Part shown: in pieces, positions 8,489 to 15,653 of the stretch
How positions within the stretch are numbered: position 1 is the stretch's first letter
How the letters are laid out: every line of letters begins with the position of its first letter
NCBI GenBank assembly: GCA_944379995.1
Contig: CALWGF010000004.1
Location: 109,395-173,394 of the forward strand
From: an uncultured Clostridia bacterium
Lineage (GTDB): Bacteria > Bacillota > Clostridia > Lachnospirales > Anaerotignaceae
Reading direction: 5' to 3'
Length of the DNA: 64,000 nt
The notes under the pieces: generated by a model
Told to the model about the DNA's origin: nothing
What the model saw: only the letters and a program-made list of their open reading frames with translations
Database searches by the model: none
Translations under genes and position numbers: made by a program

Positions 8489-8983
8489 TTATATATCCTC
8501 TAGTACACCATTCTCTATTCTACTCATTAAGGCAAGCCTTTTTTCCTCGTATCTTTCCCAAAATTCAAAACGTATTTTTACTTCTGAAGCTATATTTTTA
8601 CTTATACGCATAAAAACTTGATATGGTATTTTTTCAGAAAAATCATCTTTTTTTACTTCTACATAAGAATAAACTTTATCATTTTTTTTATATTTTAAAA
8701 TATCACTTACAGTATATCCTAAAGCATTTAAGTATTTTATAAATATTCTTACATCATATGGAAATTTCATTTCACCATTTTCATAATCTTCATAGAGTAA
8801 TAATGCACTTTCTATGCTTAATGCTCTGGCTATTTTTTCTATAATTTCAAGAGAAGGATTTGATTGCTCTCCAGTCTCCAATTTACAAATAGTGCTATAA
8901 CCAACACCACTTTTATCTGATAATTGTCTCTGTGTTAATTTTTTCTCTTTTCTATATTTTTTAATATTATCTTTTATTGGCAC
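8489..8983 (-). CDS. XRE-family repressor of the element (CI/Stl-like)
   Basis: 164 residues from the GTG at 8983. Residues 8-62 form a helix-turn-helix domain (YRKEKKLTQRQLSDKSGVGY, then TICKLETGEQSNPSLEII); the C-terminal 100 residues are a separate domain that I do not recognise. GTG at 8983 is preferred over the ATG at 8998 because the AGGTGG ribosome binding site overlaps the latter. It is transcribed divergently from the Cro-like gene at 9179 with an operator-rich spacer, which is the arrangement of a lysogeny-type switch. It lacks a visible LexA-type peptidase motif, so derepression may depend on a helper-phage protein. Confidence 0.85.
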   Translation of the reverse strand: MPIKDNIKKYRKEKKLTQRQLSDKSGVGYSTICKLETGEQSNPSLEIIEKIARALSIESALLLYEDYENGEMKFPYDVRIFIKYLNALGYTVSDILKYKKNDKVYSYVEVKKDDFSEKIPYQVFMRISKNIASEVKIRFEFWERYEEKRLALMSRIENGVLEDI

Positions 8984-9009
8984 AACTGACCACCTCATTA
9001 TTATTTTTT

Positions 9010-9115
9010 ATACTATCAATTATACCAAAAATGATATTTTCTATCTACTATTGATATTATAGCATTGACTTTTACCATTTTCAAGGTTATACTACATAAG
9101 AAATCAATATTATAT
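9010..9115. promoter_or_regulatory. Divergent switch region with plus-strand promoter and repeated half-sites
   Basis: Plus-strand promoter TTGACT (9065-9070), 17-bp spacer, TATACT (9088-9093) reads toward the Cro-like gene. The words TATCAAT, TGATATT, TTGATATTA and TCAATATTA recur at about 9014, 9031, 9050 and 9104, forming several inverted TTGATA-type half-sites, as expected for repressor/Cro operators. Confidence 0.55.
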
Positions 9116-9178
9116 TAATATATTAGTGTCTTTTATATCCTTATAAGGATAGTTTTATCAAAAGGAGGTCAAAAGCAA

Positions 9179-9382
9179 ATGAAAAATACTTCTCTAAAAA
9201 TAGCACGCATTAAAAAGAATTTTACTCAAAAAGAATTAGCAAGAACAATCAATGTAAGTACAAAATATATTTCTGTACTTGAATGTAGTAATAACTTACC
9301 AAGTATGTCTATAATGATTAAATTATCCAAAACACTTGGCGAGCCTATGGAAGTATTGTTTCCTCAAATTTCAGAGCTTTAA
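9179..9382 (+). CDS. Small XRE/Cro-like DNA-binding protein
   Basis: 67 residues made almost only of a helix-turn-helix domain: ARIKKNFTQKELARTINVST with recognition helix KYISVLECSNNLPSMSIMIKL, ending EPMEVLFPQI. This matches Cro/Str-type regulators that open the plus-strand operon of satellites and phages. The ATG follows a strong AAAGGAGGT site. It is the first gene after the promoter at 9065-9093 and is followed by closely packed element genes. Confidence 0.88.
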   Translation: MKNTSLKIARIKKNFTQKELARTINVSTKYISVLECSNNLPSMSIMIKLSKTLGEPMEVLFPQISEL

Positions 9383-9426
9383 AAGCTATATATAAACTAT
9401 TTAAAAGTAGAGGGGGTGATTTAAAA

Positions 9427-9603
9427 ATGCCTGAAAAAGATATGGATTTTGACTTTATGTATTATCAAATGGAAACTGTGGATTTTATAAGAAAACTTGA
9501 CTACACAAACCCACAGGATAATGACTTTATGAAAAAACTTTATACATTAGTCAAAACTTATATGAACCGTAAGAGAGTAAGTAAAAGGAGTGTATCAAAA
9601 TGA
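9427..9603 (+). CDS. Small acidic protein of unknown function
   Basis: 58 residues (MPEKDMDFDFMYYQMET...), rich in Asp and Met at the N-terminus and basic at the C-terminus (RKRVSKRSVSK). Its GGGGGTG ribosome binding site is well placed and the stop codon overlaps the ATG of the next gene in an ATGA arrangement, which argues that it is translated and coupled to the AlpA/Xis-like gene. I do not recognise a family. Small proteins at this position in phage satellites are often regulators, but nothing in the sequence shows it. Confidence 0.7.
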   Translation: MPEKDMDFDFMYYQMETVDFIRKLDYTNPQDNDFMKKLYTLVKTYMNRKRVSKRSVSK

Positions 9604-9806
9604 CAAATATTGAAAGTGATAAATTAACTTTAACAGTAAAGGAAATGTCAAAAATTTTGGGTATTGGTGCAAATAAGGCTTATCAACTTACAAAGATTGA
9701 GGATTTTCCTACTATACGTTTAGGTACAAAAATACTTATTCCGGTAAAGGGTCTTAATGAATGGATAGAGAACCAATCAAAACAAAAGAGAGAATTTTTT
9801 ATTTAA
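9600..9806 (+). CDS. AlpA/excisionase-like helix-turn-helix protein
   Basis: 68 residues with the winged-helix MerR/AlpA pattern LTVKEMSKILGIGANKAYQL followed by FPTIRLGTKILIPVKGLNEWIE, the motif of the helix_turn_helix_17 group used by excisionases and AlpA-type regulators. In this family the protein bends DNA at att sites to drive excision or activates integrase expression. It overlaps the upstream gene by four bases. It sits next to the primase gene, the order found in PICI-type islands. Confidence 0.85.
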   Translation: MTNIESDKLTLTVKEMSKILGIGANKAYQLTKIEDFPTIRLGTKILIPVKGLNEWIENQSKQKREFFI

Positions 9807-9818
9807 AACAATGTAAGT

Positions 9819-9856
9819 AAAAAAGAGTTTTTCTGTTTTTTAGGAAAAACCTTTTA
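9819..9856 (+). terminator. Weak hairpin before the primase gene
   Basis: AAGAGTTTTTC and GGAAAAACCTTTT can pair imperfectly around an internal T-tract between the excisionase and primase genes. It could be a partial attenuator; evidence is weak. Confidence 0.3.
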
Positions 9857-9886
9857 ATGGCACAATAACGGGAGGTGAAAATCATA

Positions 9887-12199
9887 ATGGAATATGATTA
9901 TAAATCATTATTCATAGAGGATAAAAAGAAACTATTAAACAACATACCAACAGAATTAAAAAAATGCTTAAACTGGTGTAACTTTAAGCTGGTAGAGGAT
10001 AACAAAACTAATAAAGTTAAAAAGATACCTATAAATCCTAAAAGTTTAAATGGTGCTGACAGTACAAATCCACTTACTTGGAGTACCTTTAAAACAGCTT
10101 GTTATTGCTTTTCAGTCGGTAAAGCTGACGGAATAGGCTTTATGTTCAGTAATTCCCCTTATGTGGGTGTAGACATTGACCATTGTATAAATGAAGAAGG
10201 TAAGATGTCAAAAGAGGCTCAAGAGATTGTAAACCGTTTAAACAGCTATACGGAATATAGTCCTAGCGGTACAGGTATACATATTATATGTAAAGTACAA
10301 GAAGGCTTTAATATAGAGGGTAATAAGAATACCTCTAAAGGTATAGAAATATATACTCATTCAAGGTACTTTACTATGACTGGAAACACTTTAGGAATAA
10401 ATACAGATATTAGGGAGTGTACAGAGGATTTACTAAAAGTACATAATGACTTTATTCCAAAAAGGAAAAAAAGCCAAAATAAAAAGGATACAGTCAAAAA
10501 CCGTACCCAAAGAACAGTAGAATTAAGCGACCAAGAGCTTTTAAATAAAGCCTTTGCGAGCAAGAACGGGGCAGAGATTAAAGCCCTCTACTGTGGTAAT
10601 TATAACACTTTAAAGTATAAAAGTCAAAGTGAAGCAGATATGGCTTTATGTAATTATTTAGCTTTTTGGACTAATAAAAACCCTGAACAAATGGACAGAA
10701 TTTTTCGTTCAAGTTCATTATATAGACCTAAGTGGGATAGCAAAAGAGGTGCATCAACTTTAGGACTACTAACGATTAATGAAGCCATAAACTCTTGTGT
10801 AGAAGGCTATGACCCAGTAAGGTACAGAGCTATAAAAGACTTTGAGGACTTAATCGGAGATGATGAAAACCCACAGGGTAACTCTTACTTTATGAGACAC
10901 AGCAACGGTAAAATCATTCTTGATGATATAAGCCTTGAAGACATAGCTAAATACCTTGTAGAAAAATACAATATAAAACTAATAGATGATACATTACATT
11001 TTTATGATAATGGACTTTATAAGCCTATAATCGGAGGAATATTTGATAGTATAGCTTTAAAAGAGTTGCATAACTCAAAAAGCAATTATCGTAAAGAGCT
11101 TTTACCTTATGTGAGAGTTGGAGCAGCTGAAACAAGACCAAGTCCCTCAAACCTTATACTATTTAAAAATGGTGTACTAGATATAAATACTATGGAGCTT
11201 AATTCAATTTCTGAAAAGTATATATTCTTAAACCGTATACCTCATAATTACAATAGTAACCCCATAGTTAATAAAATGCTGGATAACTTTTTATCCTCTT
11301 TTGTCTGTTATGATGATGAAGCTATAACCCTTTTATGGCAAGTTATAGGATATTGCTTATATAGAGGAAATCCTCTACAAGAGTTTATTTTAATACAAGG
11401 TGAAGGTGGAAATGGTAAAAGTACTTTTCTTCAATTCCTAGCATATATAATTGGTGAAGATAACACCTCTTATTTATCATTAGATGATTTGACAAATAAA
11501 TATATGTTATCGGATATAAAAAATAAGTTGCTCAACATAGGTGATGACATAAACAGCACATACAAAGAGCAGGAGGACACCTTAAAGAAAATAGTTTCAG
11601 GAGAAACAATAAGAGCTGATATGAAATATAAAGACCCAGTATCTATTAAGTATTATGGTAAAACTATTTTTAGTGCTAATAGTATTCCAAGATTTAACGA
11701 TAAATCAAACGGACTTAAACGCAGAATGAACATATTACCATTCTTAAATGACTTCACTAAAAATGGCGAAAGGGACTTTAATATTTTATATAAACTTAGA
11801 AATGAAGATATAGCAGAGTATTGTATATATAAGGCAATACAACACTTAAAGGATTTATTAACCACAGGTGCTTTCACTAAGCCAGCAAGCGTAATATCAG
11901 CTAATGAAGAATACGCTAAACGAAACAATCCTATAATTGAGTTTTTAGAGGACTTCAAAAACGGAGATATTAAAAGCGATTTTGATACATCTACTGGTAC
12001 AGATATAACAGCTATACCTGCACAAAAGGTATTTGAAACCTATAAAAATTGGTGCTTTATTACCAACTACAAACCTTTAGGACGTAATGAGTTTTATCGT
12101 TTAGTAAAAAATGAAGGTTTTGAATTGATAAGAAAAAGAACCCCTCAAGGTCTTATTAAGGCATTTAGACCTTTAGGAAAGTTCCCACAGTGGTGGTAA
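9887..12199 (+). CDS. P4/D5-family primase-helicase
   Basis: 770 residues. Residues about 15-190 look like an archaeo-eukaryotic primase/PrimPol-type domain (the VGVDIDHCI metal-binding acidic pair and YSPSGTGIHII). A linker with zinc-less DUF-like helices follows, then the D5 N-terminal region and a superfamily 3 helicase with Walker A GEGGNGKST near residue 505 and Walker B-like NIGDDINSTY. The C-terminus has a winged-helix-like segment. Such proteins initiate replication of satellites and small phages at an adjacent origin. The ATG at 9887 sits 8 bases after GGGAGGTG; an in-frame GTG at 9875 lies inside that site and is rejected. The probable origin follows directly. Confidence 0.9.
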   Translation: MEYDYKSLFIEDKKKLLNNIPTELKKCLNWCNFKLVEDNKTNKVKKIPINPKSLNGADSTNPLTWSTFKTACYCFSVGKADGIGFMFSNSPYVGVDIDHCINEEGKMSKEAQEIVNRLNSYTEYSPSGTGIHIICKVQEGFNIEGNKNTSKGIEIYTHSRYFTMTGNTLGINTDIRECTEDLLKVHNDFIPKRKKSQNKKDTVKNRTQRTVELSDQELLNKAFASKNGAEIKALYCGNYNTLKYKSQSEADMALCNYLAFWTNKNPEQMDRIFRSSSLYRPKWDSKRGASTLGLLTINEAINSCVEGYDPVRYRAIKDFEDLIGDDENPQGNSYFMRHSNGKIILDDISLEDIAKYLVEKYNIKLIDDTLHFYDNGLYKPIIGGIFDSIALKELHNSKSNYRKELLPYVRVGAAETRPSPSNLILFKNGVLDINTMELNSISEKYIFLNRIPHNYNSNPIVNKMLDNFLSSFVCYDDEAITLLWQVIGYCLYRGNPLQEFILIQGEGGNGKSTFLQFLAYIIGEDNTSYLSLDDLTNKYMLSDIKNKLLNIGDDINSTYKEQEDTLKKIVSGETIRADMKYKDPVSIKYYGKTIFSANSIPRFNDKSNGLKRRMNILPFLNDFTKNGERDFNILYKLRNEDIAEYCIYKAIQHLKDLLTTGAFTKPASVISANEEYAKRNNPIIEFLEDFKNGDIKSDFDTSTGTDITAIPAQKVFETYKNWCFITNYKPLGRNEFYRLVKNEGFELIRKRTPQGLIKAFRPLGKFPQWW

Positions 12200-12203
12200 T
12201 ATA

Positions 12204-12486
12204 TGTTCATAAAAAATCGGAACACATTCACTTTTATAGCTTTAAGTTTTTATTGTAAAATCAACATTGTTCACTTGTTCCATATGTTCACTTTTATAAT
12301 AAAAAATATATTATATAACCATATAGAAGATATATAGCATATAGAGTATATAGCAATATATATGAGATATAAGAGGTTTTAAAAAAAAGTGAACACATAA
12401 TTTTAGGAACAAACACCCTCTAAAGCCTTTAAAATCAAGGTTTTTAGTGTGTTCCTGTTTTGGAAAGCGACCCAAAATGTTCCTGT
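12204..12486. other. Probable replication origin of the element
   Basis: Directly after the primase gene, the word TGTTC or its complement GAACA occurs about nine times: 12204, 12220, 12268, 12276 and 12285 on the left; 12391, 12407, 12450 and 12479 on the right. Two left copies share the longer form TGTTCACTTTTATA or TTCACTTTTATA. Between the two groups lies an AT-only stretch of about 90 bp (12292-12385) with repeated ATATAG words. Iterons flanking an AT-rich melting region behind the replicase gene is the known layout of SaPI-type origins. The wider gene-free stretch runs from 12200 to 12602. Confidence 0.6.
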
Positions 12487-12543
12487 TTTTTAGACCATAA
12501 TTAAATGAAAATTTATAGATATGAAGAATTTAAGAGCCATACC

Positions 12544-12597
12544 CCTCTACTGTGGTTATTTTATTGCAGTAGAGGCAAAAAGAATAAAGGAGATATA
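12544..12597 (+). repeat. Duplicated leader hairpin, copy 1
   Basis: A perfect 9-bp stem CCTCTACTG/CAGTAGAGG encloses TGGTTATTTTATTG, followed by an A-rich linker and AATAAAGGAGATATA, the ribosome binding site of the 32-residue gene. The same arrangement recurs at 12713-12768 before the next small gene. Confidence 0.6.
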
Positions 12598-12602
12598 CAT
12601 AA

Positions 12603-12701
12603 ATGAAAGATAAACTTATAAATGCTATTAATAATATAGATGATGAAAAGTTATTGAGGAAATTATACTTATTTACTTTAACAATAAGCCAGCATAAGTA
12701 A
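12603..12701 (+). CDS. Very small element protein
   Basis: 32 residues, MKDKLINAINNIDDEKLLRK followed by LYLFTLTISQHK. The N-terminal amphipathic helix and DDEKLLRKLYLF pattern resemble short helical proteins found in phage and integrative-element operons. AAAGGAG lies about 10 bases upstream of the ATG and is identical to that of the following gene. No function can be given; length alone keeps confidence moderate. Confidence 0.5.
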   Translation: MKDKLINAINNIDDEKLLRKLYLFTLTISQHK

Positions 12702-12712
12702 TAAAGGTATAT

Positions 12713-12768
12713 AAACTACTGTGGTTGTTTTATTTACAGTAGAGGTAAAAAGAATAAAGGAGATATAA
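12713..12768 (+). repeat. Duplicated leader hairpin, copy 2
   Basis: Stem CTACTGT/ACAGTAG with the same loop type, linker and AATAAAGGAGATATA ribosome binding site as copy 1, ending 6 bases before the ATG at 12774. Most of the 50-odd bases align with copy 1. Confidence 0.6.
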
Positions 12769-12773
12769 TAATT

Positions 12774-13004
12774 ATGAAAATAACTGAAACTATGGACCAA
12801 GTTGACTTAATAACAATTAATATTGAAAAATGCAGGACTTGCCTCAATAGCGGTTTATACCTCTTTCCAAGAGATTTAAAGTCTAATGATACTGACACAG
12901 AGGTATTACTCAATATTGCTTTAGACTATTTGGAGGATATAGAGAAAAATTTTAATGCTCTATCTAATACAATAATTAGTACCTTAAAAATTACTAAGAG
13001 ATAA
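12774..13004 (+). CDS. Conserved-looking small protein of the element, unknown function
   Basis: 76 residues with a cysteine pair near the N-terminus (EKCRTCLNSGLYLF) and a helical C-terminus (LLNIALDYLEDIEKNF). The ATG follows a good AAGGAG site in the duplicated leader. I do not recognise the family. It lies downstream of the origin region, where phage satellites often carry genes that interfere with a helper phage; that role is only a positional inference. Confidence 0.65.
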   Translation: MKITETMDQVDLITINIEKCRTCLNSGLYLFPRDLKSNDTDTEVLLNIALDYLEDIEKNFNALSNTIISTLKITKR

Positions 13005-13050
13005 AACCACTGATGAGCTGTTTAATAGGTATAAGGGAAAATAACCACAG

Positions 13051-13267
13051 GGGGGGAACGATTTGTTCACCACCTAGAATAGTGCATTAGCATTAATAAT
13101 GGTGGAGTGTCAAATGCGTACCCCATTAAATTTATAGAAAAATCAAAATTTCAAATTTTATTGGAGCAGTTCTTCTAAGGGAACCCTTACTCCCTCCCTC
13201 CCCCTTACCCCTCGGTAATATATACAACTGTGGTAGCTGGAGAGAGGTGTAACAAATAGCGGTTATA
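13051..13267. repeat. Right cluster of the palindrome-containing repeats (gene-free stretch 13005-13359)
   Basis: An inverted copy at 13051-13073 (complement reads GTGAACAAATCGTTCCCCC), a direct copy at 13101-13150 (CAAATGCGTACCCC followed by ATTAAATTTATAG) and a degenerate one near 13245-13267 (GTGTAACAAATAG). They match the family at 8251-8453. A C-rich run, CCCTCCCTCCCCC, lies at about 13192-13204. No gene is supported in this 355-bp stretch. Confidence 0.65.
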
Positions 13268-13359
13268 GAGGATAGTATAATAATATTACATACATACACA
13301 CCCCCTATATGATAAACCTATTAACCCTAAGCAATAATAATATATAGGAGATATAGAGA

Positions 13360-13692
13360 ATGAAAAGAAGTAAAAGAAAGAAAATAACAAGAGGATTATA
13401 TAACAATTTATCAGACTTTGGACAGCTTGGAGCTAATCTTAATTTAATGGAGCTAATAGCAATATATAAAATAAAAGATGAAGAATACAATCAGAACTTT
13501 GCTATACCTCTTGAGGTTGATATAAAACCAAAAGAAATAATGGAAATGATTATAAGTAAGCTAAAAGATATTTATGGTGATGATGTTAAACTATCAGCCA
13601 TATTTGCTTTATTTCCTCATAGTAAACAAGTAATGCCAATTTGCCTATCTGATGAATTTAAAAAAGAAATGGAAAAAGAAAATAATCTATAA
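13360..13692 (+). CDS. Unknown protein of the element
   Basis: 110 residues with a very basic N-terminus (MKRSKRKKITRGLYNN) and an otherwise soluble, mixed alpha/beta body. The AGGAGAT ribosome binding site is suitably placed. I recognise no family or motif. The 3' end contains one arm of a possible long-loop hairpin, AGCTGTAAT at 13699-13707 pairing with ATTACAGCT near 13744. It is the last substantial gene before attR, the position where satellites keep cargo or helper-interference genes. Confidence 0.65.
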   Translation: MKRSKRKKITRGLYNNLSDFGQLGANLNLMELIAIYKIKDEEYNQNFAIPLEVDIKPKEIMEMIISKLKDIYGDDVKLSAIFALFPHSKQVMPICLSDEFKKEMEKENNL

Positions 13693-13708
13693 AAACAACA
13701 GCTGTAAT

Positions 13709-13846
13709 ATGGCTGAAACCTCAAAAAATAAGGTAAATCGCCCATTACAGCTTATTTTATTTATATTGATATTCTTATATGTCGCTTTATGCTTACTATC
13801 TATATACTTTATTATGCCCTCTACCACTCTAAAACCTTATATTTAA
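13709..13846 (+). CDS. Possible single-span membrane peptide
   Basis: 45 residues from the ATG at 13709: a short polar N-terminus (MAETSKNKVNRP) and one strongly hydrophobic helix, LQLILFILIFLYVALCLLSI, then a short tail. No good ribosome binding site is visible, and the start falls inside a possible inverted repeat, so expression is doubtful. The frame also stays open upstream to 13652, overlapping the previous gene. A membrane peptide near att is plausible but unproven. Confidence 0.3.
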   Translation: MAETSKNKVNRPLQLILFILIFLYVALCLLSIYFIMPSTTLKPYI

Positions 13847-14018
13847 AGGATTTTCGGCTACACAGTTAAAATCTTTAATGCAGAATAATTCATAAGTATT
13901 TATACCAAAAACAACAATAAACCATATAAAACAAGTCTACTTTAGTGCGTTATAGTAGTACAATGTCTAATTATAAAATACACCAATTCCACAGTAGAAA
14001 ACACCATTTTAAAGCTGG

Positions 14019-14039
14019 TTGGGGTACTAGTTGGGGTCA
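14019..14039. promoter_or_regulatory. Candidate integrase arm-type sites, right end
   Basis: TTGGGGTAC (14019-14027) and TTGGGGTCA (14031-14039), 12 bp apart, same orientation and same word as the left-end group at 6315-6356. They lie 14 bp inside attR. Confidence 0.5.
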
Positions 14040-14052
14040 AAATGGTATTTTA

Positions 14053-14119
14053 GACAAAAAAATAACCCGTAAATGTTGAATTTACGAGCTTTGCAGTAAC
14101 GGAGAAGGAGGGATTTGAA
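14053..14119. repeat. attR: right direct repeat at the tRNA-Ser 3' end
   Basis: 67 bp matching 6120-6186. It holds the last 20 bases of the tRNA-Ser gene and the terminator-like CGTAAATG/ATTTACG hairpin just beyond it. Two mismatches in the outer part (14066 and 14074) mark these bases as element-derived. Confidence 0.92.
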
Positions 14120-14187
14120 CCCTCGCGCCGCGCAAACGACCTATACCCTTAGCAGGGGCACCTCTTCAGCCACTTGAGTACTTCTCC
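14100..14187 (-). tRNA. tRNA-Ser(GCU)
   Basis: 88 nt without an encoded CCA. The acceptor stem GGAGAAG pairs with CTTCTCC, the discriminator is G, and the long variable arm (GCGCGGCGCGAGG region) is typical of class II serine tRNAs. The anticodon loop CTGCTAA gives anticodon GCU, reading AGC and AGU. The gene is the attachment site of the element and lies beside serS, reading in the same direction downstream of it. Confidence 0.95.
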
Positions 14188-14292
14188 ATAAAGTACAGTG
14201 CTTACTGCAAGAAATATAATACCACAATATATAATACTTGTCAAATACTTTTTTTAAAAAATTTAATTTTTTTAATAATTGGAATAATATGT

Positions 14293-14323
14293 AAAAAGAG
14301 CAGTTAAAAAAACTGCTCTTTTT
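14293..14323. terminator. serS terminator
   Basis: A 13-bp stem AAAAAGAGCAGTT/AACTGCTCTTTTT with an AAAAA loop, immediately after the serS stop codon. Confidence 0.88.
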
Positions 14324-14331
14324 ATAAATTT

Positions 14332-15606
14332 TTATTTTGTAATTCTTTCAATTCCACCCATATATGGTCTTAAAACTTCTGGAATTATTACGCTACCGTC
14401 TGGCTGCTGGAAGTTTTCAAGTATAGCTGCTGTTGTACGTCCTACGGCAAGTCCTGAACCATTTAATGTATGAACATACTGTGCTTTATCTTTTACATTA
14501 TCTTTAAATTTGATATTTGCACGTCTTGCTTGGAACGCTTCGAAATCACTACAACTTGAAATTTCAACATATCTATTATAGCTTGGCATCCAAACTTCAA
14601 TATCATATGTCATAGCTGAACTAAATCCTAAGTCACCGCCACAAAGTCTTACAACTCTATATGGAAGACCTAAAAGCTGTAATATTTCTTCTGCATCATT
14701 TGTAAGTTTTTCAAGTTCTGCATATGATTCTTCAGGTCTTGCAAATTTAACAAGTTCAACTTTATTAAACTGATGCTGACGTATAAGACCTCTTGTATCT
14801 CTACCAGCAGAACCAGCCTCAGCTCTGAAACAAGCTGTATATGCACAATGTTTAATTGTAAGGTCTGCACCGTTTAAAATCATATCTGAATACATATTTG
14901 TTACAGGAACTTCTGCTGTTGGTACAAGGAAGTAATCTGTATTTGCAACTTTAAATGCATCTTCTTCAAATTTTGGAAGCTGACCTGTACCTGTCATTGA
15001 TTTTCTGTTTACCATAAATGGAGGAAGTATTTCTGTATATCCATGTTTATCTACATGTGTATCAAGCATAAAGTTCATTATAGCACGTTCAAGTCTTGCA
15101 CCAAGTCCTCTATATACAGTAAATCTTGCACCTGTTATTTTTGCTGCTGTTGCAGGGTCAAGTATTCCAAGTTCATCACCTAAATCCCAATGTGGTTTTG
15201 GTTCGAAATCAAATTTTGTTGGTTCGCCCCATTTTCTCATTTCCTGATTTTCTGTATCATCAACTCCGTCTGGAACAAGAGCATTTGGTGTATTTGGTAT
15301 TGTATACATAAATGCTGTAAGAGCATCATCAACTTCTGTAACCTTTGCGTCAAGCTCTTTTATTTTTGTAGAAAGCTCTTTCATTTCTGCCATAAGAGCT
15401 GTTGTATCTTTACCTTCTTTTTTAAGTTTTGGAATTTCTTTTGAGTCTGCATTTTGTTTACTTTTAAGTTCTTCAACCTGACCTATAAGCTCACGTCTTT
15501 TTGCGTCAAGTTCTTTAAACTGCTCAAGATTATAATCTTTATGTCTTTTATCAAGTGCAGCTTTTACAGCGTCAAAATTATTTCTTAAATCCTTTACATC
15601 TAACAT
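14332..15606 (-). CDS. serS: Seryl-tRNA synthetase
   Basis: 424 residues, the normal bacterial length. Residues 1-110 form the long antiparallel coiled-coil arm ([20 protein letters not shown]) that contacts the tRNA variable arm. The class II core has motif 2 in [21 protein letters not shown] and motif 3 in [16 protein letters not shown]. The enzyme charges tRNA-Ser in the cytoplasm and feeds selenocysteine synthesis where present. The start at 15606 follows AGGAGG. It is preceded by a T-box leader with its own promoter, so expression should rise when uncharged tRNA-Ser accumulates. The intact ORF is the last gene of its transcript. Confidence 0.97.
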   Translation of the reverse strand: MLDVKDLRNNFDAVKAALDKRHKDYNLEQFKELDAKRRELIGQVEELKSKQNADSKEIPKLKKEGKDTTALMAEMKELSTKIKELDAKVTEVDDALTAFMYTIPNTPNALVPDGVDDTENQEMRKWGEPTKFDFEPKPHWDLGDELGILDPATAAKITGARFTVYRGLGARLERAIMNFMLDTHVDKHGYTEILPPFMVNRKSMTGTGQLPKFEEDAFKVANTDYFLVPTAEVPVTNMYSDMILNGADLTIKHCAYTACFRAEAGSAGRDTRGLIRQHQFNKVELVKFARPEESYAELEKLTNDAEEILQLLGLPYRVVRLCGGDLGFSSAMTYDIEVWMPSYNRYVEISSCSDFEAFQARRANIKFKDNVKDKAQYVHTLNGSGLAVGRTTAAILENFQQPDGSVIIPEVLRPYMGGIERITK

Positions 15607-15653
15607 TTATAATTCCTCCTAAAATATTTTCATTTATTAAATAAAATAAAAAA

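Larger units (their letters stand above)
6120..14119. mobile_element. Integrated phage-satellite-like element in tRNA-Ser(GCU)
   Basis: About 8 kb bounded by 67-bp direct repeats (6120-6186 and 14053-14119) covering the 3' end of tRNA-Ser and its terminator. Gene order is integrase and repressor on the minus strand, then Cro-like, small protein, AlpA/Xis-like, primase-helicase and small unknown genes on the plus strand. This is the layout of Gram-positive phage-inducible islands: a divergent repressor switch, excisionase, a primase/replicase followed by an origin, and integrase at one end. No terminase, capsid, portal, relaxase or resistance gene is recognisable. A defective prophage remnant or a small integrative plasmid are alternatives. 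The tRNA gene is intact because the element supplies its 3' end. Confidence 0.88.

Noticed and set aside
9875..9886. GTG 12 bases upstream as primase start
   Set aside because: The codon is part of the GGGAGGTG ribosome binding site of the ATG at 9887.
12505..12606. A 33-codon frame (MKIYRYEEFKSHTPLL...) whose TGA overlaps the ATG at 12603
   Set aside because: No ribosome binding site, and it reads through the duplicated leader hairpin; the coupling may be chance.
13305..13490. Minus-strand hydrophobic frame across the 13360-13692 gene
   Set aside because: It is the antisense image of a gene with a good ribosome binding site; no site of its own.
15126..15444. Plus-strand frames within serS
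   Set aside because: Leu/Phe-rich antisense frames produced by codon bias in a strongly conserved minus-strand gene.
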